A stretch of 64,000 nt of DNA from Shewanella psychrotolerans (GCF_019457595.1 NZ_CP080419.1:992001-1056000); one strand, 5' to 3'. Shown: positions 45,185 to 55,087, counted from the stretch's first letter. Numbers and translations are program-made. The notes: generated by a model from the sequence alone, not told the origin.

Positions 45185-45964
45185 GTGTTAAAACGACAAA
45201 ACTATCATCGGCTTGGCCCTGATTATCGTAGCGGTGAACAGGTTAGCTTTAATGATATTAAAGAGGTTTTTGGCCTTAACCATATTCGGCTTGGTAGCTG
45301 GGTAGAGACCGAAGAAAAGCACAAGGCTGCCAATCTTATTTTTGATGCGTTTGCTGATTTAGCATTTATATTGAAATTGCCGCCTAAAGCCATAGGGCTG
45401 AGACAGAGTTTAAATTTAGCTTTTGGCACAGGGGGGCAGGTCGGCGTACAGGCGCATTATATGCCTGCTCATCGTGAGTTGGCATTGGCTAAGAATGCCG
45501 GGGCTGGCGCACTAGCACACGAGTTTTGGCATGCATTCGATCACTATATCGCGACTAAAGCCTACCATATTTCTACTAGAGGTATCGCTTTTGCTAGCAG
45601 TTGCTGGCTTAGCGATATGAAGCCGATAGTGCATCCATTAAACCTGCGTCTGGAAGGGTTATTTAAAACCTGCCTGCTAAGTGAAGATGGTCAAGAAGGG
45701 CATGATTTTGTCGGTCGGGCCGTTGCACTCGATAAGCAATATGGCCGGAACTACTTCTCTAAACCGACGGAGTTAATGGCGCGGGCATTTGAAGCCTGTA
45801 TTGAGATCCATCCCGATATTAGCAATCCCTATTTAGTGAATGAAACATTGGATTCCGAACTTGCTAAAGCGGGAGGCTATCCCGATGAACGCCATCGGCG
45901 TCAGATATTCCAGCAGCTGCTTAATTACTTCGAGCCATTAGGTGAGGCATTAGGGCGAGAGTAG
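45185..45964 (+). CDS. LPD1-like metallopeptidase (CLCA_X family)
   Basis: 259 residues. The block LAFGTGGQVGVQAHYMPAHR followed by AGAGALAHEFWHAFDHYIAT contains a zinc-peptidase HExxH (HEFWH) and resembles the LPD1 domain found in large polymorphic proteins of phages and plasmids. The family also appears as a stand-alone CLCA_X protein in Shewanella and Vibrio. The start is GTG at 45185; no strong ribosome site is visible, and the ATG at 45171 is out of frame. Substrate unknown. Confidence 0.7.
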   Translation: MLKRQNYHRLGPDYRSGEQVSFNDIKEVFGLNHIRLGSWVETEEKHKAANLIFDAFADLAFILKLPPKAIGLRQSLNLAFGTGGQVGVQAHYMPAHRELALAKNAGAGALAHEFWHAFDHYIATKAYHISTRGIAFASSCWLSDMKPIVHPLNLRLEGLFKTCLLSEDGQEGHDFVGRAVALDKQYGRNYFSKPTELMARAFEACIEIHPDISNPYLVNETLDSELAKAGGYPDERHRRQIFQQLLNYFEPLGEALGRE

Positions 45965-46035
45965 TTCACCCTATGTGGTTAAAAATCAGAAAATTATTCA
46001 ACCCCGCTTTGCGACTATTCTATCCATTGCTGCGA

Positions 46036-48204
46036 TTATTCTACCCAATGTAAAACGTCTCTAATCACAGACCAGCGTGGTTTTTCTTCTACAGCGCCTT
46101 TGCCGAGCATCCAGTAGTTGTATAACTTTTGCTGGTGGCCATCGACTTTACGCAGTTTTTGCCAGTTATTGACATAATTCAGTAGTGATTGATTATCTTG
46201 AGCGACCGCGTAGGCAACTGGGTATTGCACCTGATTTTCTAGCAGTGCAATACCGTATCCAGGGAAGAAAAGCGTCCAGGCAGAGCCTGCTTCAGCACTG
46301 ATAATGACCGCATCATACTTATCTGACTTCTGCCTGAAGAAGTGCTTATAGCCATCGATTTTGACGAAGTTTAAATTGGTATAGTACGCCTTGGCTTCAT
46401 CGATAAGATCGCTGTGTTCAACATAAGCGATAGTGGTGTCTTGCATTGCTAGAATGGTTTCATTGCGCTTGAAACTGTTGACTTTATGGTCTTTGGTTGC
46501 AACAGCAAGGTTGAGTTTTAGCACCGGATCGACATAACTGAGCTTATCCATTTGGGCTATATCCATCGCCAGACCTGACATGGCAATATCGAAAAACCCC
46601 GCCTCAAGTGATTCTGCGAGTTTGTCTTTATCAAAGGGGATAAACTCCACTTTCACACCAAGATCTTCAGCCAGTTTGGTGGCCATTGCACTATCGAATC
46701 CCACCAGTTGCCCAGCGTTGTTGTAGTAACTAAAAGGCACGTTACTTGGGATATAACCCACTTTGACCACGCCGCGTTGACGGATCATGCTAACGCTTGC
46801 AATCGGCGAAGTAGGGGTTTTGCCGACGATAGGAAACTGCTTGTTAACTATGGTTGGAACTTTATCTGCTACCTGCATATTGGCAATAACGCCGCTGGTG
46901 ACATCGGGGCTGTGAATGAAAAGTCCCATACCGAGTCGGCAAACGATTAGTGTTAGAGCGATACTGGCGATGATTCCTACACTCATTTTTATTAATTGTG
47001 GTGGGCGAACTCGTAAACGCTTTTCAAACAGTGCGACGGTAAGCAGTGTGAGTGCGAATAGATTCATTACTGCGGTGATTGAGTTAAATTTACCAGTAAT
47101 AAAACCCGACATGACAAACAGCTGGAATAGATCTTGAGGCAGGTGAACCAGGTCTAGCATGAAGGGGATTGCCACATAGACACTGCCAAACAGCGATAAC
47201 AGACCGCTTATCGATAGCGATGGCAGATCGCTAATATCGACTGGCGTCCCGTTAAACCATCCCGCAAACAGCACAAATAGGATCACCGTTAGCTTGCCGA
47301 TATTAGGGAAGGTAAATGCGATAGGAACTAATATTTCGATTAGCGTTTCGGCGTCATCGCTTAGGCTGTCATGTTCGCGCATGATCTGTTTACACTCTTC
47401 GACAATCACAGGGATCACGATAAAAATATTACCGGTAGCAAATGCTGTCACTACGCTGGATTTAGAGATACGTAGCGCTTGGGCATAAGTGACTGGCGTT
47501 ACCGAGGCGATGATCCAGGGTAGCACCCAAAACGTGAGTAGCAGACACAGGGCGAAGTAGCTGATGAGGTAAACCTGCATACTGGCAAATTCATCCCCCC
47601 CCATGGTACCGGCTGCAGAAGCTGACATTGCAAAAATGCCAATCGGCAATACCTTTACTAGCGTCTGAGTTATCTTAGAGAAAATCTCACTGCAAGTGTG
47701 CATAAAGCTGATGAGCTGTTGTTTGTTATCGCCCTCTATCCCTATAAGTGCGAGCCCCATAGCAATGCTAAATATCACCATTGCAGGAACATAACCCGCG
47801 GCCATTGATTCAAATGGATTTGACGGAATATAGAGCTTGAAGTAATCGATAGTAGCCGCGGGCTCAATAATGCTGGTACTAAAGAAGGAGGCGGTTTCAA
47901 CAAAAGGGAAAGAGAGTGGCATTAGGGCGACAAAGACTAATCCCACCAACCAAAGCAGCAGCATAATCACTCCTGCTCGGCTAAATATTAGACTTGCGGT
48001 CGAGCGTTTTAGCTTACCTATACCACCAACCAGGGAGACCAAAATATAGGGCAATACTGTCATCTGCATTAGTAAGATAACGCTAGTGCCGATACTGGTT
48101 AACCAGCCAACGGATTCACCGAAAAAAATGCCTACGGCAAAACCAATAAACATTGCAACTATCATCTGAGTTGAGCTTTGCATTGTAAGCAGTTTTTTTA
48201 GCAC
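46036..48204 (-). CDS. Dicarboxylate/cation symporter fused to a periplasmic solute-binding domain
   Basis: 722 residues. The first 420 form an SDF/DAACS symporter with about eight helices and hairpins (KVLPIGIFAMSASAAGTMGG, VVTAFATGNIFIVIPVIVEE, VPIAFTFPNIGKLTVILFVL). From about 460 an SBP_bac_3 domain follows (VVKVGYIPSNVPFSYYNNAG, LVGFDSAMATKLAEDLGVKV, FFDIAMSGLAMDI). Ordinary DAACS carriers end at about 430 residues. The binding domain probably delivers substrate from the periplasm or senses it. Ligand unknown; carboxylates or amino acids are likely. Confidence 0.85.
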   Translation of the reverse strand: MLKKLLTMQSSTQMIVAMFIGFAVGIFFGESVGWLTSIGTSVILLMQMTVLPYILVSLVGGIGKLKRSTASLIFSRAGVIMLLLWLVGLVFVALMPLSFPFVETASFFSTSIIEPAATIDYFKLYIPSNPFESMAAGYVPAMVIFSIAMGLALIGIEGDNKQQLISFMHTCSEIFSKITQTLVKVLPIGIFAMSASAAGTMGGDEFASMQVYLISYFALCLLLTFWVLPWIIASVTPVTYAQALRISKSSVVTAFATGNIFIVIPVIVEECKQIMREHDSLSDDAETLIEILVPIAFTFPNIGKLTVILFVLFAGWFNGTPVDISDLPSLSISGLLSLFGSVYVAIPFMLDLVHLPQDLFQLFVMSGFITGKFNSITAVMNLFALTLLTVALFEKRLRVRPPQLIKMSVGIIASIALTLIVCRLGMGLFIHSPDVTSGVIANMQVADKVPTIVNKQFPIVGKTPTSPIASVSMIRQRGVVKVGYIPSNVPFSYYNNAGQLVGFDSAMATKLAEDLGVKVEFIPFDKDKLAESLEAGFFDIAMSGLAMDIAQMDKLSYVDPVLKLNLAVATKDHKVNSFKRNETILAMQDTTIAYVEHSDLIDEAKAYYTNLNFVKIDGYKHFFRQKSDKYDAVIISAEAGSAWTLFFPGYGIALLENQVQYPVAYAVAQDNQSLLNYVNNWQKLRKVDGHQQKLYNYWMLGKGAVEEKPRWSVIRDVLHWVE

Positions 48205-48521
48205 TGGTATATTCCCATTGAGCGCGGTGATGTCTAAAAGTAGAGATAAATTGCTTTAAATAAAACAGAGGCTGAATTATAGAGTGGGCAAGGTATAAGT
48301 TTAAAGATGCTTTAGCTAGTTTTTAACAATTGAACGGTGGAATGTGAGGTAGCGCGTGGCTCAAGGGTGAGTATTTATTTTTTAAATAGGTAAATGCTGA
48401 GTCATGAAGGTGTAGTATTAACGACTGATTGTGAGTTGAAATAGGTGATTTCAACTCTAGGAGTGATAAACTGCAGTAAGTTTTGTTGTCATCACTAATC
48501 GCATCATAAGGATATGTAGAA
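48205..48521. other. Divergent non-coding stretch, 317 bp
   Basis: It separates the fused symporter (minus) from a secreted protein (plus). I see no named site. GGATAT at 48511-48516 may be the ribosome site for the latter. Confidence 0.4.
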
Positions 48522-49139
48522 ATGGACTTTTCTCGAAATCATCGATTCATGACGCTTATTGGCTGTAGTTTTTTGTGTGCGGCAAATGTAACAAATGCCT
48601 CCGAACTCGCCACTACAGCCTCAAACGCACATCAACTGACTATCTTTAAGCAGCAACTAGGTCTGTATTTCCCAAGTCATTGGCGACTTGCTCATAGTGA
48701 ACAAATTGGCACTATGTTTTCGGCTGAATTTGTACCACAGCAGGAATTTCTCACCAGTTGGTCGTCACTCTATTGTATTCAGGCTTTCAAAGGGTTAGCT
48801 AATGCCATAGAACCTGAGTTGTTTCTCGACACCTTTGCCAGCAACTATCAACAGATTTGTGAGGGCGAGGTTAAGTATCAAAAACTGGGGGCATCATCGA
48901 TTGAGGGAAAGCAGAGCTATAGTGCAATGCTGACTTGCTCAAAAATGCCCCATACCCATAGAGGCGAAAGTAAACAAGATGTGGCCATGGGAGAAATCGG
49001 TCATTACACAGTGATAGCTGGCGCAGACGATCTGTTTTTGTTACATCGTTCAGCTCGAGGGGATGATTTACTTTCGGCTACTCATTTTTCGGTTACGCCG
49101 CCACTAAAAATGGTGGCTGATATAACCACTTTGCGTTAG
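48522..49139 (+). CDS. Secreted protein of unknown function
   Basis: 205 residues with a signal peptide (RFMTLIGCSFLCAANVTNAS). The mature part begins ELATTASNAHQLTIFKQQLG, and the text LGLYFPSHWRLAHSEQIGTM suggests a small globular periplasmic domain. Four cysteines (one each in SLYCIQ, QQICEG and MLTCSK, and one in the signal peptide) leave three in the mature protein, so one disulfide at most. No family recognised; no partner nearby. Confidence 0.7.
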   Translation: MDFSRNHRFMTLIGCSFLCAANVTNASELATTASNAHQLTIFKQQLGLYFPSHWRLAHSEQIGTMFSAEFVPQQEFLTSWSSLYCIQAFKGLANAIEPELFLDTFASNYQQICEGEVKYQKLGASSIEGKQSYSAMLTCSKMPHTHRGESKQDVAMGEIGHYTVIAGADDLFLLHRSARGDDLLSATHFSVTPPLKMVADITTLR

Positions 49140-49441
49140 TTCTATTTTTATTTCTGGTTCGGTTAGTTGGCCTGTTTTCAGCGATGGCTGTTGGTGATTA
49201 GACTAGATTGAGCTGTTTTACTTACCAATAATTTACTTATTGGTGTGATTTTTTATTGCGCTTTTCATCTGTTATCTAAAGTCAATAAAGCTTCACAAAT
49301 CTCATTGTCATTAAAATTAAATTAAAGTTTTTAATTATTTAATATATTATTGACGTGCGGTGGGGTGGATGGAGCTATTGCATAACTCTTGGATCCTTAT
49401 TGGGTATTTATTACATATTTTACGTAAACAAAAGGAATAAT
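49140..49441. other. Non-coding stretch, 302 bp
   Basis: A/T-rich leader of the DUF805 gene (AAATTAAATTAAAG, TTAATTATTTAATATATT). No specific signal identified. Confidence 0.4.
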
Positions 49442-49792
49442 ATGGAACATTTTATTGGTGCGTTTAAAAAGTTTGCTGATTTTACCGGTCGCGCACGTAG
49501 AACAGAGTTTTGGATGTATATTCTGTTTTACTTTATCTTTTATATCGCGTTGGCTGTGGTCGATGGAATATTAGGGACCTTTGCATTAACAGGTATATTC
49601 TCTTTAGTTATGTTGATCCCGAGTTTGTCTATTTCGGCGCGACGTTTACATGATACTGGTCGTTCAGGTTGGTGGCAGTTGCTCTGCCTTATCCCACTTA
49701 TTGGCGCCATTGTGCTGATTATTTTTTATGCACAAGATAGTGTTGAAGACAACGAATATGGTGGCAATCCGAAAGCATTCGCTGCGGCTTAA
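49442..49792 (+). CDS. DUF805 family membrane protein
   Basis: 116 residues from the ATG at 49442 behind AAAGGAATAAT; the in-frame start at 49355 is too far upstream. The opening FKKFADFTGRARRTEFWMYI and the RRLHDTGRSGWWQLLCLIPL block are diagnostic of DUF805, with three to four helices. Function unknown in the family. Its terminator follows at once. Confidence 0.9.
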   Translation: MEHFIGAFKKFADFTGRARRTEFWMYILFYFIFYIALAVVDGILGTFALTGIFSLVMLIPSLSISARRLHDTGRSGWWQLLCLIPLIGAIVLIIFYAQDSVEDNEYGGNPKAFAAA

Positions 49793-49810
49793 CCATACAT
49801 CATTATTTTT

Positions 49811-49834
49811 AAGGAGGCTTAGGTCTCCTTTTTT
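49811..49834 (+). terminator. Terminator after the DUF805 gene
   Basis: AAGGAG / CTCCTT hairpin with a T6 run 19 bp after the stop. Confidence 0.8.
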
Positions 49835-49881
49835 ATTGCCTTTGCTTGCTATTTAATAGCTTGATTCTTGGCAGAAGCAGT

Positions 49882-49911
49882 TAGACATTTATACGTGTAG
49901 ACGTCTATAAT
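49882..49911 (+). promoter_or_regulatory. Promoter with a MetJ-like operator in its spacer
   Basis: TAGACA (49882-49887) and TATAAT (49906-49911) are 18 bp apart. Between and over them lie three met-box-sized 8-mers in register, AGACATTT, ATACGTGT and the exact AGACGTCT (49883-49906). Methionine repressor bound here would cover the whole promoter of the riboswitch/receptor unit. Confidence 0.65.
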
Positions 49912-50003
49912 GCCCCGTTCTTGAATAGTCGTTAGTGATTTTCTACGAAATATAATATTATTGATGACTAATTAAAGACAACCAAATTCTAGTTAATCTT
50001 TTG

Positions 50004-50195
50004 TGGTGCCCTGATACGTGTTATGCGTAATAGGGATAATCGGGAAGCCTGTGAAAATCTGGCACTGCCCCCGCAACGGTGAAAGGTGAAAGTTGGATGC
50101 GTTTACGTTAAGCGTTAAAAAAATCCAATCTTGTCGTATAAAAAGTGATTCACTTTTTGTACTTATCCTCAGTCCGGAGACCGGCCCTAAAGGTG
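50004..50195 (+). ncRNA. Cobalamin riboswitch
   Basis: The conserved core is visible: GGGAAGCCTGTGAAAATC, GGCACTGCCCCCGCAACGGT and the closing CAGTCCGGAGACCGGCC. Such adenosylcobalamin sensors lower expression of vitamin B12 uptake genes. The following gene is a TonB receptor of the BtuB type, 110 bp downstream. Edges are approximate. Confidence 0.92.
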
Positions 50196-50303
50196 ATTTT
50201 GAGATTTCGGCGGGCAGATCTCGAAATGCGATAACTCTCACCAGCACTTGGTGTTATTTACCGTGACTTCTTGCCCCGTTTCCCTTTTAGGAGTTAAAGG
50301 AAA

Positions 50304-52277
50304 ATGGGTACAAAACCTACAACAATTGCCGTATTACTCGGTGCAATGTTATCTGTTTCTGCACCACTTCAGGCGGCAGAAGCGACTAACCAAAATGCAA
50401 CTCAGATTGACGAAACCATTACGGTCATCGGTCGAAGCGAATCAACCCCATTAAATATTGCTGCCAATGTTAATGTGATTGACGCGGCTGCTATCGAGAT
50501 GGGTGGCGCGACCACCTTGACAGATGTATTGCGTGGTCAAAGCGGTATTCAAATCTCAGATTCAAATTCAGGTGCGGTGTTTGCGATGCGAGGTTTTAGT
50601 GCTAGCCAAGCAGCAAACAATACCTTGATCCTTATTGACGGTCGCCGTCTTAATAATATTGATATCGCTGCACCTACGATCAATGCTATTCCACTTAATC
50701 AGATTGAACGGGTTGAGATTTTATCGGGTAGCGCAGGGGTGCTTTATGGTGACCAAGCGGTAGGTGGCGTGATCAATATTATTACTAAAGCGCCAAATGG
50801 CGCTGGTGGCAGTGTTCAAGTGTCTGCTGGTAGTTTCGATACTTATGAAGGCCAAGCCGAAGGCTCAGTTGCTATTAATGACAGATGGCGATTATATGCG
50901 GCTGGCAGTTACAACCAAGGTGACAATTATCGCGACCATAATGCTAATGAAACTTCATCTGTTTTAGGTCGTCTCCAGTACCGTGATGATCTGCAAGAGT
51001 TTTTTGTTGAAACGAGTTACTACGATAACCATCGAGAACTTGCGGGTGATTTAACATTGGAGCAGATAGAGGATGACCCTCGTCAGTCAAATGCTACTCT
51101 TGTAGGCGCTCCCGATAGTTATATGCATGAGATGACAACAGCAGCCAGAACTGGATATCAACGTCAACTTAGCGAGCAATGGGCGCTACAGGCTGATTTA
51201 AATTATTCAGACACTCTGATAACGGGTCTTAATAGCTGGGGAACGGCCAGAAAAGATACTCGTTCACTATTAGAATTTATGCCTAAAATTATCGCGAATA
51301 TAGCGACAGACAGTGGCATGTTGAATCTCGTTACAGGTGTCGATTTGAGTCGTGGAGAGTCTGATTTCAGCAGTGGACGCAGCAATGTCCAAGAGCAAGT
51401 GAGTGCTTACGTACAGGCTACTGTCCCGCTCACTCAAAGTGTCAGCTATGTGGTTGGTGGACGTTACGCCGAAGTAGCTGATGATCTTGTTGATCCCCAA
51501 GCGTATCCCGATGGCGTAGATTTAGATCAGGATGCTCACGCATTTGAACTTGGTCTTAACTATCGCCCAACAGCGAATCATCGTCTATATGTTCGAGCCG
51601 ATGAAAATTTCCGCTTTGCAAAAGTTGATGAGCAAGCTTATACACCTGCAAGTGTCGTAGGGCTTAAGCCGCAAACGGGTCGTTCTTATGAAGCGGGTTG
51701 GGACTGGATTTTCAGTGGCAATAGTTTGCGTGTTAGTGCGTATCGCTTAGATTTGGAAGATGAAATTGTATTTGATTCCAGCGCTGAAACCCCAACCGGT
51801 GGAAGCTTTCCTGGTGCCAACGTAAACGCTGATGCATCGCGTCGCTATGGTGTGAGTTTGGATTGGGATTGGCAAGTGACCCAAGCAGTTCAGTTAGGTG
51901 TTGAATACAACTATATTGATGCCGAGTTTACTGACGGGATCAATGATGGCAAGTCGCTATCTTGGGTCGCTGAGCACAGTGGTCGTGCTTATGTTAGTTA
52001 TGATATCTATGAACATTTGCAGCTATTTGCTGAAGGAGTCTATACAGGTGAGCGTTTCATTGAGGGCGATGACGGCAATGTTGACCCTAAACTCGATGAC
52101 TATTTGCTAACTAATATAGCGCTTAACTATACCCGCAATGCGTGGCTAGCGAGTTTACGTGTTGATAACTTATTTGACGAACAATATGTCAGCGCTGGTT
52201 ATTATAGCGCTTGGGGTAATGGTTATTATTCAGGCAGTGGACGCGCAGTGCGTTTAACGGCGAGCTATCGCTTCTAA
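50304..52277 (+). CDS. TonB-dependent receptor, probably for vitamin B12 (BtuB-like)
   Basis: 657 residues. Signal peptide TTIAVLLGAMLSVSAPLQAA, then a TonB box (DETITVIG), plug domain (DVLRGQSGIQISDSNSGAVF; LILIDGRRLNN; QIERVEILSGSAGVLYGDQA) and a beta barrel ending in LTASYRF. The length fits the BtuB range of about 600-660. The riboswitch upstream supports cobalamin or a precursor as cargo; the sequence alone does not fix the ligand. Confidence 0.85.
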   Translation: MGTKPTTIAVLLGAMLSVSAPLQAAEATNQNATQIDETITVIGRSESTPLNIAANVNVIDAAAIEMGGATTLTDVLRGQSGIQISDSNSGAVFAMRGFSASQAANNTLILIDGRRLNNIDIAAPTINAIPLNQIERVEILSGSAGVLYGDQAVGGVINIITKAPNGAGGSVQVSAGSFDTYEGQAEGSVAINDRWRLYAAGSYNQGDNYRDHNANETSSVLGRLQYRDDLQEFFVETSYYDNHRELAGDLTLEQIEDDPRQSNATLVGAPDSYMHEMTTAARTGYQRQLSEQWALQADLNYSDTLITGLNSWGTARKDTRSLLEFMPKIIANIATDSGMLNLVTGVDLSRGESDFSSGRSNVQEQVSAYVQATVPLTQSVSYVVGGRYAEVADDLVDPQAYPDGVDLDQDAHAFELGLNYRPTANHRLYVRADENFRFAKVDEQAYTPASVVGLKPQTGRSYEAGWDWIFSGNSLRVSAYRLDLEDEIVFDSSAETPTGGSFPGANVNADASRRYGVSLDWDWQVTQAVQLGVEYNYIDAEFTDGINDGKSLSWVAEHSGRAYVSYDIYEHLQLFAEGVYTGERFIEGDDGNVDPKLDDYLLTNIALNYTRNAWLASLRVDNLFDEQYVSAGYYSAWGNGYYSGSGRAVRLTASYRF

Positions 52278-52343
52278 AGGCGTTGATGTTGAGCTAACGG
52301 CTAAACCGATCCCAATACAAGGCCTAATGCCAGATCAATAGAT

Positions 52344-52379
52344 AAAAAAGCCAGTCAGCTTTACTGACTGGCTTTTTTT
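52344..52379 (+). terminator. Terminator after the receptor gene
   Basis: A 15-bp stem AAAAAAGCCAGTCAG / CTGACTGGCTTTTTT with a 5-base loop. Confidence 0.93.
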
Positions 52380-52446
52380 ATGCCTGTTGGTCATGATGGC
52401 ATCAACACCATATCTCAATAGATATAGATCGAGGAGACTGTTAAAG

Positions 52447-53058
52447 ATGAAGTTGAAATGGTTGCTGGTTGTGGCGGCGCTGGTTCTCATTGGCGTGTTC
52501 TGGCCAAATAGTCATCGAACATTAGCGCCACTTTCTCCTGATGCTAATATTTTGGCCTTTGGCGATAGCTTAACTCAAGGCGTCGGTGCGTCGAAGGGAA
52601 GCGATTATCCTAGCGTGTTAGCCAGATTAACAGGATTAAATGTGATTAACGCTGGGATTTCTGGTGAAACAACTTCTGAGGGGCTAAGACGGTTTGCAAC
52701 TGTACTGGATGAAACCGCGCCCGAGTTGGTGTTGCTGCTTGAAGGCGGCAACGATTTTCTGCGCAATGTAGATGAACAGCAAGTAGAAGCTAATCTTGCT
52801 TTAATGATTGAACAGGCACAAAGTAGAGCGATTACTGTGGTATTAATCGCAGTTCCGCAAAAGAGTCTTTGGCTCGAACCTGCTAAACTCTATTCTCGTC
52901 TTAGCGATAAATATCAGCTGTTATTAATTGAGGATTTTTTAACAGATCTGCTAAAATTACCAGAGGTTAAATCCGATACGATTCACCTTAATGATGCAGG
53001 ATATGAACGCCTTGCTGAACATATTGAGTTGCAACTTAGGCAAGCTGGCGCATTGTGA
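52447..53058 (+). CDS. SGNH/GDSL esterase or lysophospholipase, TesA-like, membrane anchored
   Basis: 203 residues from the ATG at 52447. One N-terminal hydrophobic segment (KWLLVVAALVLIGVF) is followed by the SGNH blocks: FGDSLTQGVGAS with the nucleophile Ser, the Gly in NAGISGETT, EGGNDFL with the Asn, and DTIHLNDAGY with the catalytic Asp and His. It hydrolyses esters or thioesters, probably in the periplasm. It stands apart from the receptor gene, separated by a terminator. Confidence 0.85.
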   Translation: MKLKWLLVVAALVLIGVFWPNSHRTLAPLSPDANILAFGDSLTQGVGASKGSDYPSVLARLTGLNVINAGISGETTSEGLRRFATVLDETAPELVLLLEGGNDFLRNVDEQQVEANLALMIEQAQSRAITVVLIAVPQKSLWLEPAKLYSRLSDKYQLLLIEDFLTDLLKLPEVKSDTIHLNDAGYERLAEHIELQLRQAGAL

Positions 53059-53309
53059 ATTTTGGCCATCGTTTGGTGCATAGACTCTCCAGCGGTATAG
53101 CGTCATCGAATTGTAAAGTGACAGAAAGTTGTCATCTTACGGTGTTAAAGCACTAGATTTGATTAGTGCTAGCGTAACAATGTGGAAATATTTGGGTTAG
53201 ACTTCTCTTTTAACCTAAATCGACTTGACCACGGCGGGCATTTTGTGGGTAAATTCTCGGATAACAAATGGCGACTTGCCAGAATAATAAATCAGGTTAA
53301 TAACTTCTC

Positions 53310-54041
53310 ATGACAGATCTTGAGCATCAAGTATTCACTCAAGTACGTGCAATTATCGCCAATGAAGAGCAGGTCATTGGTCGCCGTGGCATTCTGATCC
53401 CATTGAAAAAGGCTATCATTGCAGATGGTGATATTCGCAATGTGATTGACATTGTTTCTTCCGATCCTGCGCTTGCCGCTCACATGTTGTGGCGTAGTAA
53501 TGTAGCTGCAAATGTTGGCGTTACCGTTTCTTCAAAAAATCGTTCACTGAAAGATGCATTAGTGCGTTTGGGTCAGGTGAATATTTACCGGTATGCTTTT
53601 ACTTTTTATCTTAAAGAGCGCTTGGATGAGCTGCCACAACCTTATAAAAAACTGGTTTTTGGTTACTGGGCGCTAACAGAAAGTATTGCGACCAATGCTG
53701 TCGATAGTTTGCATCAAATGGAAGGGGTTAATATTAATCCTGATGAGGTGCAAACATTAGCGTTGTTTAGTGTATTTGGTGAAATTATTGCACTTACCGC
53801 ATTCGCTTATTTAAATGCCGAATCAGAGCAGTCGTTCCCCCTCTCTATTATCAAATCATTAATTGATAATCAAAAACAAACCTTAACCCTTGAAGCATTC
53901 GTATCTTTAGGCTTAGATGACGAGCTCAAAGAAGAGTTCATGATCGCCCATAATCTACGTCAAACGCGCAACCCTGATTCCCCAGGGTTAGTATTGCGTC
54001 GCGTATTATCTATGCGTAATCAGTTGCTTAATCCGCTATAA
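53310..54041 (+). CDS. HDOD domain protein
   Basis: 243 residues, a single HDOD-like domain: LKKAIIADGDIRNVIDIVSS, DPALAAHMLWRSNVAANVG, LKDALVRLGQVNIYRYAFTF. Such proteins are non-catalytic relatives of HD phosphohydrolases that help in cell-cycle or cyclic-di-GMP signalling. No other domain attached. Monocistronic. Confidence 0.78.
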   Translation: MTDLEHQVFTQVRAIIANEEQVIGRRGILIPLKKAIIADGDIRNVIDIVSSDPALAAHMLWRSNVAANVGVTVSSKNRSLKDALVRLGQVNIYRYAFTFYLKERLDELPQPYKKLVFGYWALTESIATNAVDSLHQMEGVNINPDEVQTLALFSVFGEIIALTAFAYLNAESEQSFPLSIIKSLIDNQKQTLTLEAFVSLGLDDELKEEFMIAHNLRQTRNPDSPGLVLRRVLSMRNQLLNPL

Positions 54042-54181
54042 AAATGACGTAATAGTTCACCAGTGCTAAAAACTGCCTGTGGTAGTTTTTAGCAGCTCTT
54101 TCAACCAGACTATCTGCAATAGCTTGGTTAGACATGTTATTCAGCCGCTTCGGTTCAATCTAATGTAGTGATTGAATAGTA

Positions 54182-55087
54182 TCAGTTAATTAAATTTTGC
54201 TTAGCCATTCCCTCTACGGCAACAAGTCCTAACCATTGCTGGGCGAGTCGTGCATTGCTACTACTGTGACGATAAGCGCCAAATAGCGGTCTTTTTAGCC
54301 CTTCCTGTCCGAGTTTTAACGTCGCCAACGATAAACCATGAGCTTCATTTATTGACCAACTGGGTAGGGCTGCTACTCCATCTTTACAGGCGATCCGCTG
54401 TAAAAGCATAGAGGTAAGATCGCAGCGGATTTGTTTACTGACCGGGATCCCAGCAGGTTCTAAAAAGTGGCGATAGATATCTAAACGCTCTAATGGAACC
54501 GGATAGGTGATGAGAGATTGACTGCTGAGTTCGGAGGGGATCACATAGTCCTGTTTTGCTAATGGATGGTCAGTAGCTACTAATAGTTTTACTTCAAAAT
54601 CAAATAGGTGTTGGTAGGAAATATCTTTGTCTGGTATGGGATCTGACGTCAGTACAACATCTAACTCTCCCTGTTTAAGTGCCGCTAGTGAATTAAACAG
54701 ATGCCGGCTCGAGAGTTCTAGATTTGTGCGAGGGAAGTTACTATTGAATACTTCGATCACTGGCATCAACCAGCGAAAACAGCTATGACACTCAATGCCT
54801 ACAAAGAGATCGCCTGCTTCATCATTAAGTCCATTCTTGAGATCGATTTCAGTTTCAATGACTTTAGGCAGTATCTCTTCTGCAAGTGTCAGCAAACGTA
54901 TCCCTTCTTGAGTAAAAGAGAGTGGTTTACTTTTTCTGACAAAAATCGTCGAATTAATACGGGTCTCGAGCTCTTTTATTTGGTGAGACAATGCCGATTG
55001 AGTGACAAAGCGCTTTTTAGCTGCGCCAGCGAGACTGCCACTCTCTTTGAGGGCTACTATTGTTCGTAAATGTCTAAGCTCTATCAT
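54182..55087 (-). CDS. metR: LysR-family regulator of methionine genes
   Basis: 301 residues. LysR winged helix (IELRHLRTIVALKESGSLAG; FVTQSALSHQIKELE) and a ligand domain typical of MetR (VGIECHSCFRWLMPVIEVFN). Homocysteine is the known effector. It diverges from metE with MetR-type half-sites in the 184-bp gap. Confidence 0.92.
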   Translation of the reverse strand: MIELRHLRTIVALKESGSLAGAAKKRFVTQSALSHQIKELETRINSTIFVRKSKPLSFTQEGIRLLTLAEEILPKVIETEIDLKNGLNDEAGDLFVGIECHSCFRWLMPVIEVFNSNFPRTNLELSSRHLFNSLAALKQGELDVVLTSDPIPDKDISYQHLFDFEVKLLVATDHPLAKQDYVIPSELSSQSLITYPVPLERLDIYRHFLEPAGIPVSKQIRCDLTSMLLQRIACKDGVAALPSWSINEAHGLSLATLKLGQEGLKRPLFGAYRHSSSNARLAQQWLGLVAVEGMAKQNLIN

